NCBI GenBank assembly: GCA_004151065.3
Contig: NWUY0300002611.1
Coordinates: 33,000-53,162, forward strand
Direction of reading: 5' to 3'
DNA: 20,163 bases
DNA from: Larix sibirica
Taxonomy: Eukaryota > Streptophyta > Pinopsida > Pinales > Pinaceae
Shown here: positions 1 through 9,080 of the stretch, in pieces
Layout: each line of letters begins with the position of its first letter
Numbering within the stretch: position 1 is the first letter of the stretch
Notes under the pieces: generated by a model
Databases searched by the model: none
Told to the model about the DNA's origin: nothing
Seen by the model: the letters and a program-made list of their open reading frames with translations, nothing else
Program-made: the position numbers and the translations under genes

Positions 1-283
1 TGGGCATGCACTTGATGCAAAGACTTCTGATCCTCCAATGATCTTCCAATAAAACATTTCTGTCCTTATTGGATGTAGGCCCCAAAGCCCAAATGGGAAA
101 AACAGATTTGAGTGCTGAGACGCCAAGCATAGCAACACAAATGTGAGAACAGATGAATATGGGCTAAAGCTGCAAATCTTCGGGCTCCAGTGCCACCTGA
201 CATGATCAGAGATGGAGCAACATGAAAAGGACTGAAGAGAACTTCCATAGTGAAGTCAAAAAGGGCACTACAATAGCTCAAGA

Positions 284-478
284 ACATTATAAAAACTGTA
301 TTCACAGAAGTCTGACCGAATGTACACGGATGATGAGGTCCTGCAGATAGAGAGAAGACATCTTCTCAGAAGTCATAACTCCCATGTTGCCTCTTAAAAT
401 TACATTATAAAAACTCTATCCATGTAAGTCTGACTGAATGTACGTGACCAATGAAGTCCTTCAAATAAAGAGAACACT
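284..478. repeat. Diverged direct duplication, period 118 bp
   Basis: The stretch beginning acattataaaaactgta at 284 recurs as acattataaaaactctatc at 402. The similarity runs on for about 75 bases through aagtctgac(c/t)gaatgtac and ends in a shared agagaa(g)aca/c segment near 361 and 478. Substitutions are frequent, so the duplication is old. Function unknown. Confidence 0.75.
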
Positions 479-710
479 CTTATCATAGGTCTCTGCGACC
501 TCCTCTAATGCTAGACTAAAATTACATTCAACATGTTATGGTTAGGAGTTGTATCCCAACTCTATCCAGTCCCCTGACTGCAGGCATGAGGTGGAAACAG
601 TCATGTGAGCAGCAGCCATCTCAGACTATCGGGAATTAATCTAGTGGAATAGGAAGCATTTCAACAACTCTATTTCCAAGAGCCAAACTGACCTTAAGCT
701 TCTCTCTTAG

Positions 711-974
711 GTGGGATGGGCAGACTTGAAGGACTCGGGAGAGCGGCTGCCATCTCTTATAATAAAAGATTTACAAGTCATGCTCAAGGATGTTAAAGAT
801 GCCATTTCTGATAGCAAAGAGAACTGGAGTATGTTGAGCTTGATGAAAAGTTAGGGCGACAAGATTCAGAACCTTCTGGTTCTCATGAAGTTGCAGGCCA
901 CACAAACCAACATCTTCAACCAGCTACATTGTACAGTGACACAGAGGACTTTGACAACAGCTCTCCATGATTAG
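711..974 (+). pseudogene. Degraded open frame, possibly transposon-derived helical protein
   Basis: One frame from gtgggatgggca (711) to tag (972-974) is open for about 88 codons with a single internal stop (near 855). It begins VGWADLKDSGERLPSLIIKD and continues LQVMLKDVKDAISDSKENW, then QNLLVLMKLQATQTNIFN. Spaced hydrophobic residues suggest a helical or coiled-coil segment. No homologue is recognised. No start codon or splice context supports a live gene. It could be the gag or ORF1 remnant of an unidentified element. Confidence 0.3.
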
Positions 975-1312
975 ACTAACCACATCACCAGCAACAGTTT
1001 TCAGTTATTGTGGTTTCTGAATGTTCCTAGCTTTTTTTTTGTATAAGATAATTCAAAATAGTTTTGCATATGCTTATATGCACAAATTCTATGTGATCAT
1101 AATTCCTTGACTTTGGAGATCTTTTTCATTAATAGCTATTAGGAGGGGCAAATTAATAATTTACCACTAATCTGCATCTATGCATCTGCCATTGTGCCGA
1201 AGAATGGGCAGAGTGCCAATTTTTGTAACATAATCTTATATTCTATTATAACTTAATAGAAATCATCGTTTCACTTCAAATCAAAACCTTTGAACTACTG
1301 CATTTTGCTTAC
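975..1312. other. Intron sequence 3' of the last visible fucosyltransferase exon
   Basis: AT-rich sequence that I read as the start of the intron after the exon ending at 1313. The splice donor gtaagc occupies 1312-1307 on the minus strand. No final fucosyltransferase exon was found here or in 1-974. Confidence 0.6.
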
Positions 1313-1543
1313 CTTATAAAAACTGATTGTGTTTCAAATCTACCCCGCTCTCTTACATATAGATGGTATAATGTCTCTGAACCTCTCTTGCATTTGCATG
1401 GACGGTGCCGAGTGATATTCTTGGCCCTCTCTTCTTTTTCTTGGATTTGTGTTGCCAGATGAATGCAAAGGCGACAAGAAGAGTGTACTGCTGCCATATC
1501 AACAAGGGCCTTGAATGAATCAGAAGGACCCTCGAATTTCCAC
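1313..1543 (-). CDS. FUT11-like: Fucosyltransferase exon, C-terminal cysteine-containing segment
   Basis: A 231-bp exon between acceptor ttgtacag/GTGGAAATT and donor ttataag/gtaagc. It completes the split Arg codon and gives [20 protein letters not shown], then [20 protein letters not shown], then [20 protein letters not shown]. The last two bases leave an open phase-2 codon. Homologous plant proteins continue for roughly 100 residues, so at least one more exon must lie left of the window. Confidence 0.93.
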
Positions 1544-2238
1544 CTGTACAATTTAGAAGTTCTATATTTTTAGCCCCAGAGCAACAAGGAAATTAATGTC
1601 TTCACAATTATCATATTATCAAAAGACCAGGTTTCCAAACTTGTCATCAAAAAGATCACGTAGCACACCTTAATCTTTCATTATAAGCAGTAGCATTTAA
1701 TGCAAGGTACTTAATTGTCTTAGCCGCTGAAACAATTTGATCTACAGTCTTAATATGGATAATTGCATTTGGAGCAGGTGCATAATCTTGAATATTGGGA
1801 GCTCCTACCACCACAGGGATTGCACCTGAAGAACCATGAAATGATAAATCAGAATTGAGACAGCTGCATTTGCCCCAAAAACATTAGTGAATGTAAAATT
1901 TCTGTGCAAGATTTTATTTCAAGAATTTCAAGATAAATAACAAAGAAACAGAATGATACTGACAAGTTAATATGACTAGTTTCACAAGTACTAAAAGTCA
2001 CAGATATGAACCTTGCCAAAAACGCTGAAAGAAAATTCAAAATATTTTTTAACGTCCATCAAGAGCAAGGTCGTTTTGTATTATTAACAAATGTCAAATA
2101 TTAATAGACAAATATAATGAATGTTCAACAAACCTGCAACAAGGGACTGGAAGAATTTCTCTGTAACATAGTCCTCTTCATTAGAATTTTCGAAGGCTAG
2201 GCTGAATTTGTAGCGCTTCAAAGCTTCTACTTTGTCCA
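1313..2238 (-). CDS. FUT11-like: Core alpha-1,3-fucosyltransferase (GT10), partial gene, three internal exons
   Basis: Plant enzymes of this family transfer fucose from GDP-fucose to the innermost GlcNAc of N-glycans in the Golgi lumen (family knowledge). Three minus-strand exons, 2238-2134, 1825-1669 and 1543-1313, join in frame without a stop into about 164 codons. Seen in order: [16 protein letters not shown] followed by [11 protein letters not shown], the signature GDP-fucose-binding motif of alpha-1,3-fucosyltransferases; then [16 protein letters not shown]; then [39 protein letters not shown] and GRF, typical of the plant C-terminal part. Both introns (308 and 125 bp) have GT-AG ends and matching phases. 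The N-terminal anchor and stem, the first part of the catalytic domain and the final C-terminal exon are not in the window, so the introns on both sides must be long (over 1.3 kb on the 3' side). The frame is fully open, so the gene is probably functional. I cannot separate FUT11 from FUT12. Confidence 0.93.
1669..1825 (-). CDS. FUT11-like: Fucosyltransferase exon, PVVVGAPNI segment
   Basis: A 157-bp exon between acceptor ttcttcag/GTGCAATCC and donor attaag/gtgtgc. It completes the split Gly codon and reads [20 protein letters not shown], continues through [20 protein letters not shown], and ends NATAYNERL plus two bases of Arg (phase 2). No stop or frameshift. Confidence 0.92.
2134..2238 (-). 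CDS. FUT11-like: Fucosyltransferase exon with the GDP-fucose-binding motif
   Basis: A 105-bp exon. The acceptor ttggcag precedes TGGACAAAG and the donor is gcag/gtttgt. It enters with two bases of a Val codon and leaves with one base of a Gly codon (phase 1 on both sides). It encodes [18 protein letters not shown] and then [16 protein letters not shown], the most conserved part of the GT10 fold. Confidence 0.93.
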
Positions 2239-2767
2239 CTGCCAACCAATAGGTCATCACATCAACAGAATTACTAAAAAAAATTAATATTTGGAATAGT
2301 GAAAAATTCTCATGAAAATCAAAGAATATAGACCTGATGTAAAACCAAATAATAAATCAGGAGTCATAAATAAAACAGTCAATGATGCAGTTTGTTACAT
2401 CCACCATCTGAACTATCAAAGTTTAACAGAATGCTGTAAGCATCATTCTTCTCTGGCATTTAAACATGGTTCCATAAAATTCTCCATCTCTATTATCGTC
2501 TTAGTTTTGATGGCATAAACCATTCCGCCTTGTTCTGCCAAAGTGGGTTTTTGTATAAAATGAAAGTGTAATTGTTGCAGCATCATGATTCACCTGAAAT
2601 CTATAAAGGTATCACAGCTACTCAACAAGAACACGCCTAGAAAATTAAAACTCACTTCAACTATTTTGTTGCCCAAAATTTTGCATAAAGCTATGATAAT
2701 ATCAATCATTCCAGTTGTCCTCCTTATATAGTAATTTCTATCCTAAGTGTTGGTGTTAGCTTGCATA
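2239..2767. other. Probable fucosyltransferase intron, no exon recognised
   Basis: This lies directly upstream, in gene orientation, of the exon at 2238. I looked for the expected preceding exon, the segment ending near the conserved Gly-Cys-His region, and found none. A short open stretch on the minus strand at about 2455-2585 has no recognisable homologue. Confidence 0.45.
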
Positions 2768-2782
2768 GAGATCCTGGCACTT
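2768..2782. repeat. SINE target-site duplication, left copy
   Basis: gagatcctggcactt; identical to 2977-2991 and directly next to the SINE tail (poly-T on the plus strand). Confidence 0.9.
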
Positions 2783-2976
2783 TTTTTTCCAAGGAAAACC
2801 TCGGAAGGAAACCCAAGAGATGCTTCCACACATTCGTAGATGGCATCCCTCGTAAACCCATTGGTGTAAACTAGTGTGCCTCACCCAGGGGGATTCAAAC
2901 AAGGCACATGACAGCACGGAGCTAGCCAAATATCCAGCGATATTGGCTACAACTGGTTGAGCTGACGCCTTGGGCC
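2783..2976 (-). mobile_element. tRNA-derived SINE, about 194 bp, with A-tail
   Basis: Read on the minus strand, the element starts ggcccaaggcgtcagctcaa, carries a box A-like stretch (tcagctcaaccagttg, 2965-2950) and a box B-like stretch (gtttgaatccc, 2900-2890) about 50 bases apart, and ends in a run of eight A (2788-2781). It is flanked by a perfect 15-bp direct repeat. Internal Pol III promoter boxes, an A-tail and a long target duplication together define a SINE mobilised by LINE machinery. It sits 530 bp upstream of the fucosyltransferase exons in the same orientation and is probably inside an intron of that gene. The family is not identified. Confidence 0.88.
2945..2967 (-). promoter_or_regulatory. 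SINE internal Pol III promoter, box A region
   Basis: The minus strand reads cgtcagctcaaccagttgta, close to the tRNA box A pattern (TRGCNNAGYNGG) with mismatches. The paired box B-like site is at 2900-2890. Confidence 0.6.
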
Positions 2977-2991
2977 GAGATCCTGGCACTT
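2977..2991. repeat. SINE target-site duplication, right copy
   Basis: gagatcctggcactt; perfect match to 2768-2782, next to the SINE 5' end. Confidence 0.9.
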
Positions 2992-3539
2992 ATATATGCA
3001 ATAACTTTAATTAAAACATCGATCACATTAGGATATCTGTGAAAGAAAGCTTCAAAATCATTGAACCACTGTAATGGAAACAAGCAAAACAGAATTTCTT
3101 GTTGCTTGAAATCCAGAAAGAGGGTTTAATTGCTCAGCCTTGGGTGGGGCTGACTGAGATAAACCCAGATCAAAATGTACAAACATTCCATAATACAAAA
3201 GAAAATATTCAATTGGTCAAGGCAGGACCATAGATAGTTACAAAGATGAGGAATCCATCATCATATAGCATGTAATGATCAGTAATCGATCATGATTTTA
3301 TTTCATCAATGGATGGTTCCTCAAGCTAGAAAACAAAAAATTATGAATGTTTGTTAGTGATTAGAGATTTTAAGTTATAATTCATTTGTAGGTGCTCTTT
3401 GTGGATTATCTATATTGTCGTATTTTTATTTCAACTTTTCAGGATACTCTTCTTGACCCTTTGTTAGGTAGTAAATTTAAGTTTGTGACCATTTTATTAC
3501 ACTGATTCTTTTGTTGATAGAAATGTGCACATTAACAGG
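2992..3539. other. Unassigned AT-rich sequence
   Basis: No open frame, RNA gene or repeat of known type was seen. A short self-complementary patch (ctcagccttgggtggggctgactgag, about 3133-3158) is the only local structure. Confidence 0.4.
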
Positions 3540-3585
3540 AAGACAACACTAATCTGGAAAAGAAAGATCTGAGCGAGAGGAAGTG

Positions 3586-3646
3586 CCTGCGGATGCCCCA
3601 ATGCTACATACTCTCGTGTGTCCGCATCTATCATGACATCCGCAGG
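3586..3646. repeat. Perfect 10-bp inverted repeat at the edge of a GC-rich patch
   Basis: cctgcggatg (3586-3595) is the exact reverse complement of catccgcagg (3637-3646), with a 41-base loop. It opens a GC-rich stretch (about 3540-3960) that differs from the surrounding AT-rich DNA and contains a run of ten G at 3858-3867. A minus-strand frame of 123 codons (4054-3683) crosses it, but its protein matches nothing I know and has low-complexity parts. Probably a fragment of a non-autonomous element. Confidence 0.4.
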
Positions 3647-4003
3647 AAAAAATCAAGCGGGCCCCACGATCTGGGAGCCCCCTCATCCAAATGAAGGGGG
3701 ATAATGATCATCCTCCCACACTCCCTTGCTACCTCCGCATCGCCTACAACCATGGAAGGACCATTCGTGGGAAAGAGAGGATAAACCAGGCCATTCCCCC
3801 CATCGCATCCCAAACAATGGGATCAACCATGTGAGGCCCTCATTCGGGGAATGCATAGGGGGGGGGGATTTCTGCAGCCCATCCATATTTCCACACCCCT
3901 GCATCCCAATGGAACCCATTCCATGTGACAAGCTCCTAAAGCACAAGGAAATGAATAATAAAGACAGGGAAATGAAGAATAGCAAGAAAGCCAAATAGGA
4001 AAA

Positions 4004-4060
4004 CATGTTAGTAAGCCAACTTAGGGCCATGTTAGCAGGCCAACTTAGTGCCATGCCAGC
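4004..4060. repeat. 24-bp tandem repeat, about 2.4 copies
   Basis: catgttagtaagccaactta starts at 4004, catgttagcaggccaactta at 4028, and a partial catgccagc at 4052. The 24-base spacing is exact, and the period is a multiple of three. Confidence 0.8.
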
Positions 4061-5777
4061 ACCATATGGAAAGGCAGAACACTTACATGTGTGAAGCTAG
4101 AAATGTATGGCTTGTCAAAAGAGTTATCAAGAATGGATAGCATGGACAAGGAATTGTTGAGGGAAACTCAACAATCATTGAGGTGTGATTTAAACCTGAA
4201 TAGCAGCAATGAAAGAGGGGTTCAAATCTCACACAATTGCCAACAGCAAACAAAACAGAGGAGAAGACGTCAAATTCCAATCCTCCACAACAGCCACCAT
4301 TTTGTATCCATTTGTACCACAAGGTTTAATAAGAGAGCATATGAACAGATTTACCCTCAAACAAAAAATAAGCCTTAAGAAACAAAGGGCTTATGAACAT
4401 AACTAAAAGGACACCTTTTCATTTATTGGACAGCTGACAATACACCTATCTGGACTCCTCTCCTCTCAACCATTCTAAACAAATGCCAAGTGGTACACCT
4501 CGGTTTTGACTCATGATGATGAGATACATTTATATATTTGATGTCATTTTGTATTGCTTGTCGACTTTTGAGTCCTTGATTGGACAACTATGGTGTTTCA
4601 TGATTTACTATTTAGTATTGACTTTGATGTACCATTTTTATTTGGCATCCACCACATCATATATATCCATGTTTTTCCTATATTTATGTGGCAATGTGTT
4701 TATTTGATGTTGTTGTTGCTTTATATGTTTTAAAAATTGAAAAAAAAATAATTTATTTTGTACTTTTTAATGCTTGTTGTGGTTTGCCGATGTTGCCAAG
4801 AAGTTGTATTATGGACCCCCCACCAATTTTTTGCCAATGCCAATTTTTTCAACAATGGTGAACATATTCATTGAGTTGTATTTTGTATTGCTTGCCATTC
4901 TTAACTGTGTATTGGTCATCATCCTCAATTGTTCCACAACAGAAATACATGCCATATTAAACATTTAAGGACAATAGGGAGTATAAGTATGCAAGGGTAA
5001 AATTATAGAAATAAACAAAGTCAAATAAATAGTCACCTTCATTATATAATAGTTGTATCAACATGTAATCTCGATAAAGGATCATGTATGCCAGCAAGAG
5101 GACTATTATAATTCTTGCACAATAGACCATGATTTTATTGTAATTGAAGGGAACAAAGTAACTTGCAAAAAGAGACAATATAGCATAATTATTCCCCTGC
5201 ACAGCAGAAGCATATCCTCATTGTAAGTATTAAATTCTCAACAAAAATAGAAGGTATGTTGTGATGAACTGGCCAATGGAATATCCAGGGCAATTTGCAA
5301 ATCATGTACTACAACTTAACAACCTCCGGATATTTTGATTTTTTTATTTTGTGCTGGCAAAGCTTAAGGCTTAAGTATAACTCCATGCTGATTAGACACC
5401 TACATTCTCATTGTGGCTTAAGAGGTCCACATTGGGCACTGAATAATTTTTATCACACCATCTATCCTCTTGTCTGCAAAGAGGACATGCTAGCATCTTG
5501 GTTGCAACTTCGAGTATCTACTAAGCATACAATTCATCATGTTTTCTATCAAGTTGGAAGTAAGCAATTCCAAGGAAACCCTTCGCGTCAAGTTCAATTT
5601 TGGACTTTCTATGCACTTGTGTAAGAGTTATTATTTATAATCATCACTTTTCTTGAGCAAGCATTCCAATTTGCATTGAAGATAAAGTCTAATATGCAAA
5701 AGGCACCTTCAAAGCCGAAATATTATCATCTATTGTACGTACAGAAGGGTTTCGTGAACTTTCGTCCCAAGTAGTTA
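4061..5777. other. Unassigned AT-rich sequence with scattered short open frames
   Basis: Open frames of 64-109 codons (for example 5295-5624 on plus) occur, but none has recognisable domains, splice context or conservation signals. I take them as chance frames or unidentifiable transposon debris. Confidence 0.4.
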
Positions 5778-5796
5778 TCTTCTTCTTCTTCTTCTT
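5778..5796. repeat. (TCT)n microsatellite
   Basis: About six uninterrupted tct units. Confidence 0.85.
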
Positions 5797-6560
5797 AGTC
5801 TGTAAATGATGGGAAGTTGAGTAATGGACAGAATAATAATTAAACTCATATATCTCCCCAAGGAAATGGGAAAAAGAAGTTTGCATATATCATAAGAGAT
5901 ATGGTCATTTCACTATTGCATGTTTAAAGTTACAGGATAAAAAAGGCAAGATTCTTTCTTTTCCAAGCAGTAGCAAGAGAAAGAAACTTGTGAGACTGAC
6001 ATATCCAATCCCACGTATTCTAATCCCAGTATCGTTCTTATGCCCAAGGACTACCATGTCAGCAATTGAGATGCTCCCTTTATTCACAACTCTCAAATGA
6101 AGGAAGTTGGCTAGGTTAGTCATGGACAATGAGAATCAAAAGAATCTTATTTTCCAACGACTAGTTGAAGAGCATCAATTTCCCACTATGACAGAGCCCA
6201 ATCATTTTATCATCATCGATGAGTTCCGAAAGAAGGACATCCTACTCATGTTATAGCATGTGCTTTGTTACTTTTGCCATTGAGCTTGTTATGATCCTAA
6301 TAGGGCTATATATGGGGTTAAATCATAAATATATATGTAATAGTGGGACAGCTTGATAGTCAACTCACATGTGCAATGAGTCAAAATAAGTATATATGAG
6401 GTCAACAGAATCATTTTTGTATACAAGGACTGATGATTTCAATATGTGGATGTACTTGTGTTATTTGGAAGTTATTCTCCTAATTTATAAGGGGTCATTG
6501 TGTAACTCCAATATTATCACTTCCATGCTCATATTTGATGTACAGTGCATAAAAAACTGA
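5797..6560. other. Unassigned sequence
   Basis: Two short protein-like frames, 6129-5905 on minus and 6122-6256 on plus, overlap slightly at their starts. Neither has a recognisable domain, so I do not call a gene. Confidence 0.35.
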
Positions 6561-6981
6561 TGAAACCTAGGAACACGTTAAGCGAGCACATCAACAACCT
6601 TCAAACAACAATGAGAAGGTGTGTTCAAACTACTAAACACTTGAACTTATCCAAGATTCATTAATCAAGAACCCTAAATGGAGCTTTTTAACAATCCTAA
6701 AGAAACCAAGGATGGAAGTCCAAGGAAAATTTTGGAAGGGAATAAATTAAATATCTAGGTTCACAATCGCAAGAGATTGCATGCAAAATTGGTGAAACCT
6801 AGGAACAAGTTAAGGGAGAATATCAACAACCTTCAAACAACGATGGGAAGGTGTGTTCAAACTACTAAACACTAGAACTCCTCCAAGATTCATTGATGGA
6901 GAACCCTAAATGGAGATTTTCAACAATTCTAAACAAACCAAAGATGGAAGTCCAAGGAAAATTTTGGAGGGGAATAAATTA
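6561..6981. repeat. Tandem duplication of a ~188-bp unit, period 232 bp
   Basis: tgaaacctaggaacacgtta at 6561 recurs as tgaaacctaggaacaagtta at 6793. The similarity (roughly 85-90 percent by eye) runs through ggtgtgttcaaactactaaa and ccctaaatggag to ggaaaattttgga(a/g)gggaataaatta, ending near 6748 and 6981. A 44-base unrelated spacer separates the units. No coding frame is preserved. Confidence 0.88.
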
Positions 6982-7824
6982 TGAAATTTCAAGGAGTGAC
7001 ATAATTTCAAAACACCAAAAGAACTAATCTAAAGCAATGATACCAACCGATGTATGCTCACAACTAAAATGTGAAGAAGCATTGAACATGTAAGCAAGAG
7101 ATCAATAACACACACAAGAGACACAAATATAACCAATTTGCACCCTCTTCTACTGTGTATATGTATATGCTATATAGTACATTAATTCATCAAAATAAGG
7201 AAATAGGATGAGGATTTAAAAATTTAAATTAAAAGCTAAAAGCTATTTATAATTTTATAATATCTAAAATCACTTTACTGTACGACAATGAGTTCTCATC
7301 AAAGTATTATCTCAAAGTGAAGTTGTTGTACAAGCTTGACACACTTTGTGCACCTCAACCTTGATGGCTACAGTTAATCCGCTAGTCTAAGACAATCTGT
7401 CAGCTAGGAATGCAAAAGACAGTAATTAATTTGCAAAGGTGCTACTACTAGCCCAAAATGAAACAAACACAAAAAAATTGCATCGAAGAATATGTATCAT
7501 GCAACATATGAAAAAGCCAATAAGCCAAAAGATCGGACTCCATACACCTCTACCAATTTCAAGTAGGCCTTGAGTTGATTTCAATGGACTCCTTGGGAGA
7601 TGCATCAACCACCTCAAACCAAAATGAATTATCTTATGTAGTTGTTGAGTTTAGGTTATTCTATGATCATGTTACCATAACAACACAACACACCACAAAC
7701 ATGTTCTTCAAACATGTTGGTCCTTGGAGTAAATTTCAAATTATTGATATCCACCATATCTAATTGGGTCAATCGTTTCCTGAGTCACATTTAAAAATAC
7801 GCTATTCTCACTCGGGAAAATATT
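6982..7824. other. Unassigned AT-rich sequence
   Basis: No gene, RNA or recognisable element was identified. Confidence 0.4.
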
Positions 7825-8016
7825 AAAGAGAAGCATAACATTTTACCTTTATAGGTTTGGAAAAATTAAAGTGGTGAACAAACAACAATGCAAAATTGCT
7901 CACTGGGTTACTTTTGTAATAAATTATCATTATTCATGGACAATAAAACAAAGAGCAGCATAGCATTTTATTTTATTTTATAAATAGATTGAACGGATAA
8001 GTGGTGAAAGAACAAT
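7825..8016. repeat. Two diverged copies of a ~65-bp unit, period about 125 bp
   Basis: aaagagaagcataacatttta at 7825, with agtggtgaacaaacaacaat downstream, is echoed at 7950 by aaagagcagcatagcatttta and agtggtgaaagaacaataat. The second copy directly abuts the copia LTR at 8020. Confidence 0.55.
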
Positions 8017-8019
8017 AAT

Positions 8020-8226
8020 AATTCAATTTCAAAGGATGTAGATACAAAAAGGAGCATGATGAGAATAACAAAGACTTTATTATCTTGAAGGCTTGTCCAT
8101 CCCCATAGCATTACATATGATATTAGAAGTTAAAACAACCTTTCATTTCAACTTACAAGATTGACATATGCCTACTTGTCAAACCACTACTACATTACAT
8201 TTATTTATGTAAAATAAATCCTAACA
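8020..8226 (-). mobile_element. Ty1/copia-type LTR, probably the 3' LTR of a decayed element
   Basis: Read on the minus strand it begins TGTTAGGATTTATTTTACAT at 8226 and runs about 207 bp. It aligns along its whole length (about 70-75 percent by eye) with the minus-strand LTR at 13311-13096, sharing aatgtaatgtagtagtgg, ttgacaagta and ctcctttttgt. Just upstream is ccattgggtgtgtg, which could be a worn polypurine tract. No primer-binding site follows the inner end. Together with the gag relic on its 5' side, this suggests a 3' LTR. The 3' boundary is approximate. Confidence 0.7.
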
Positions 8227-8239
8227 CACACACACACAC
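8224..8239. repeat. (AC)8 microsatellite at the LTR edge
   Basis: Eight ac units coincide with the outer edge of the LTR starting at 8226 (minus strand), either from insertion into a GT tract or from expansion of the polypurine-tract/LTR junction. Confidence 0.85.
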
Positions 8240-8612
8240 CCAATGGTCACAAGTGCAACAACATTGTTCAAATTATTACCCACCTTAACACAAAATATCA
8301 ATAGCCTTTTCAAAGAAGAACAATCACAAGTTACAACACTCAAACTATTTGTAGCTTCTACTCTTCTTCAATGCATCTAGAACAATCCATCAAATTGTCA
8401 TCAACTCCGTGTATCCTAACATTGAGGGTGACATCAAACTAGGCATCTATAAGTGTCACTCCATTAAATTACCACAACTCTCATATTAAAGGTAGAAAGC
8501 CTTGTACAGAAGCAGCTAACTAACCTAAGCAACCATACATCCTAAGCATTAACTCATCTAATAGTTCCAGTGTCCAAAGGCTTCACCTTAGAGGCAACCT
8601 TTAGGCAATAAC
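8240..8612. other. Unassigned sequence between the gag relic and the LTR
   Basis: If 9080-8020 is one minus-strand copia element, the integrase, RT and RNase H genes should lie here. Only about 370 bp remain and none of these domains is visible, so pol appears deleted. Confidence 0.45.
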
Positions 8613-9080
8613 TCAAAATGCCAACTCTTTGTTGATAACAACATTACCTTCTTCAGTTTGAGTAGCAATATTCTTTTTGCCTTTATATTTTGTCCCCGTT
8701 AAGCAAATCAACCACACTAAGCCTACAACTATGGCACCATATGTTGGCTTTTCATGATAATTACATACCATATCATTATGTGTACCACTCTCATTCTTTA
8801 TAATCTTTCTACCTGCTTTTCTTTTGCCAAAGAAAGCCTTTGCTTAAGCCTCCTCTTTAACAGCATCTACATTCTTTTCCTCTACAAAAAGGGCTGAAAT
8901 GATGGCTTCTATTGACAAAGACGGTAACTGACTTAACGTAAAAACCACATCGCAATCTCTATGGGGTGAATTATTCTGAAACACTGCATTTCCATCCTCT
9001 TCATCTACTTTTGCTTCTAGTTCTTCCAACTATGATATAATTGCTCTTAAGGAATTTATATTAATGAAAGTATTTTCACC
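8613..9080 (-). pseudogene. Ty1/copia gag relic (UBN2-type domain plus broken zinc knuckle)
   Basis: Copia Gag packages element RNA into particles. One minus-strand frame (9029-8613, traceable to about 9080) has only one internal stop plus a stop near 9033. It shows LEELEAKVDEEDGNAVFQN, then DVVFTLSQLPSLSIEAIISA and LFVEEKNVD, the typical end of the UBN2 gag domain, followed by a basic linker (GKRKAGRKIIK). The zinc knuckle follows as CNYHEKPTYGAIVV: the C-x2-C-x4-H-x4-C spacing is kept, but three of the four metal ligands are replaced (H, Y, V). The protein is therefore certainly inactive. The N-terminal part of gag is lost upstream of 9080. Confidence 0.82.

Noticed and set aside
3683-4054. 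123-codon minus-strand frame
   Set aside because: It has no recognisable domain, includes residues from a 24-bp tandem repeat and a G/C run, and lacks context for a gene.
5295-5624. 109-codon plus-strand frame
   Set aside because: The composition looks partly protein-like, but no domain, start context or splice signal supports it.
5905-6129. Minus-strand frame with a faint resemblance to a copia protease-integrase region
   Set aside because: The resemblance is too weak, with no catalytic motif and no neighbouring pol domain.
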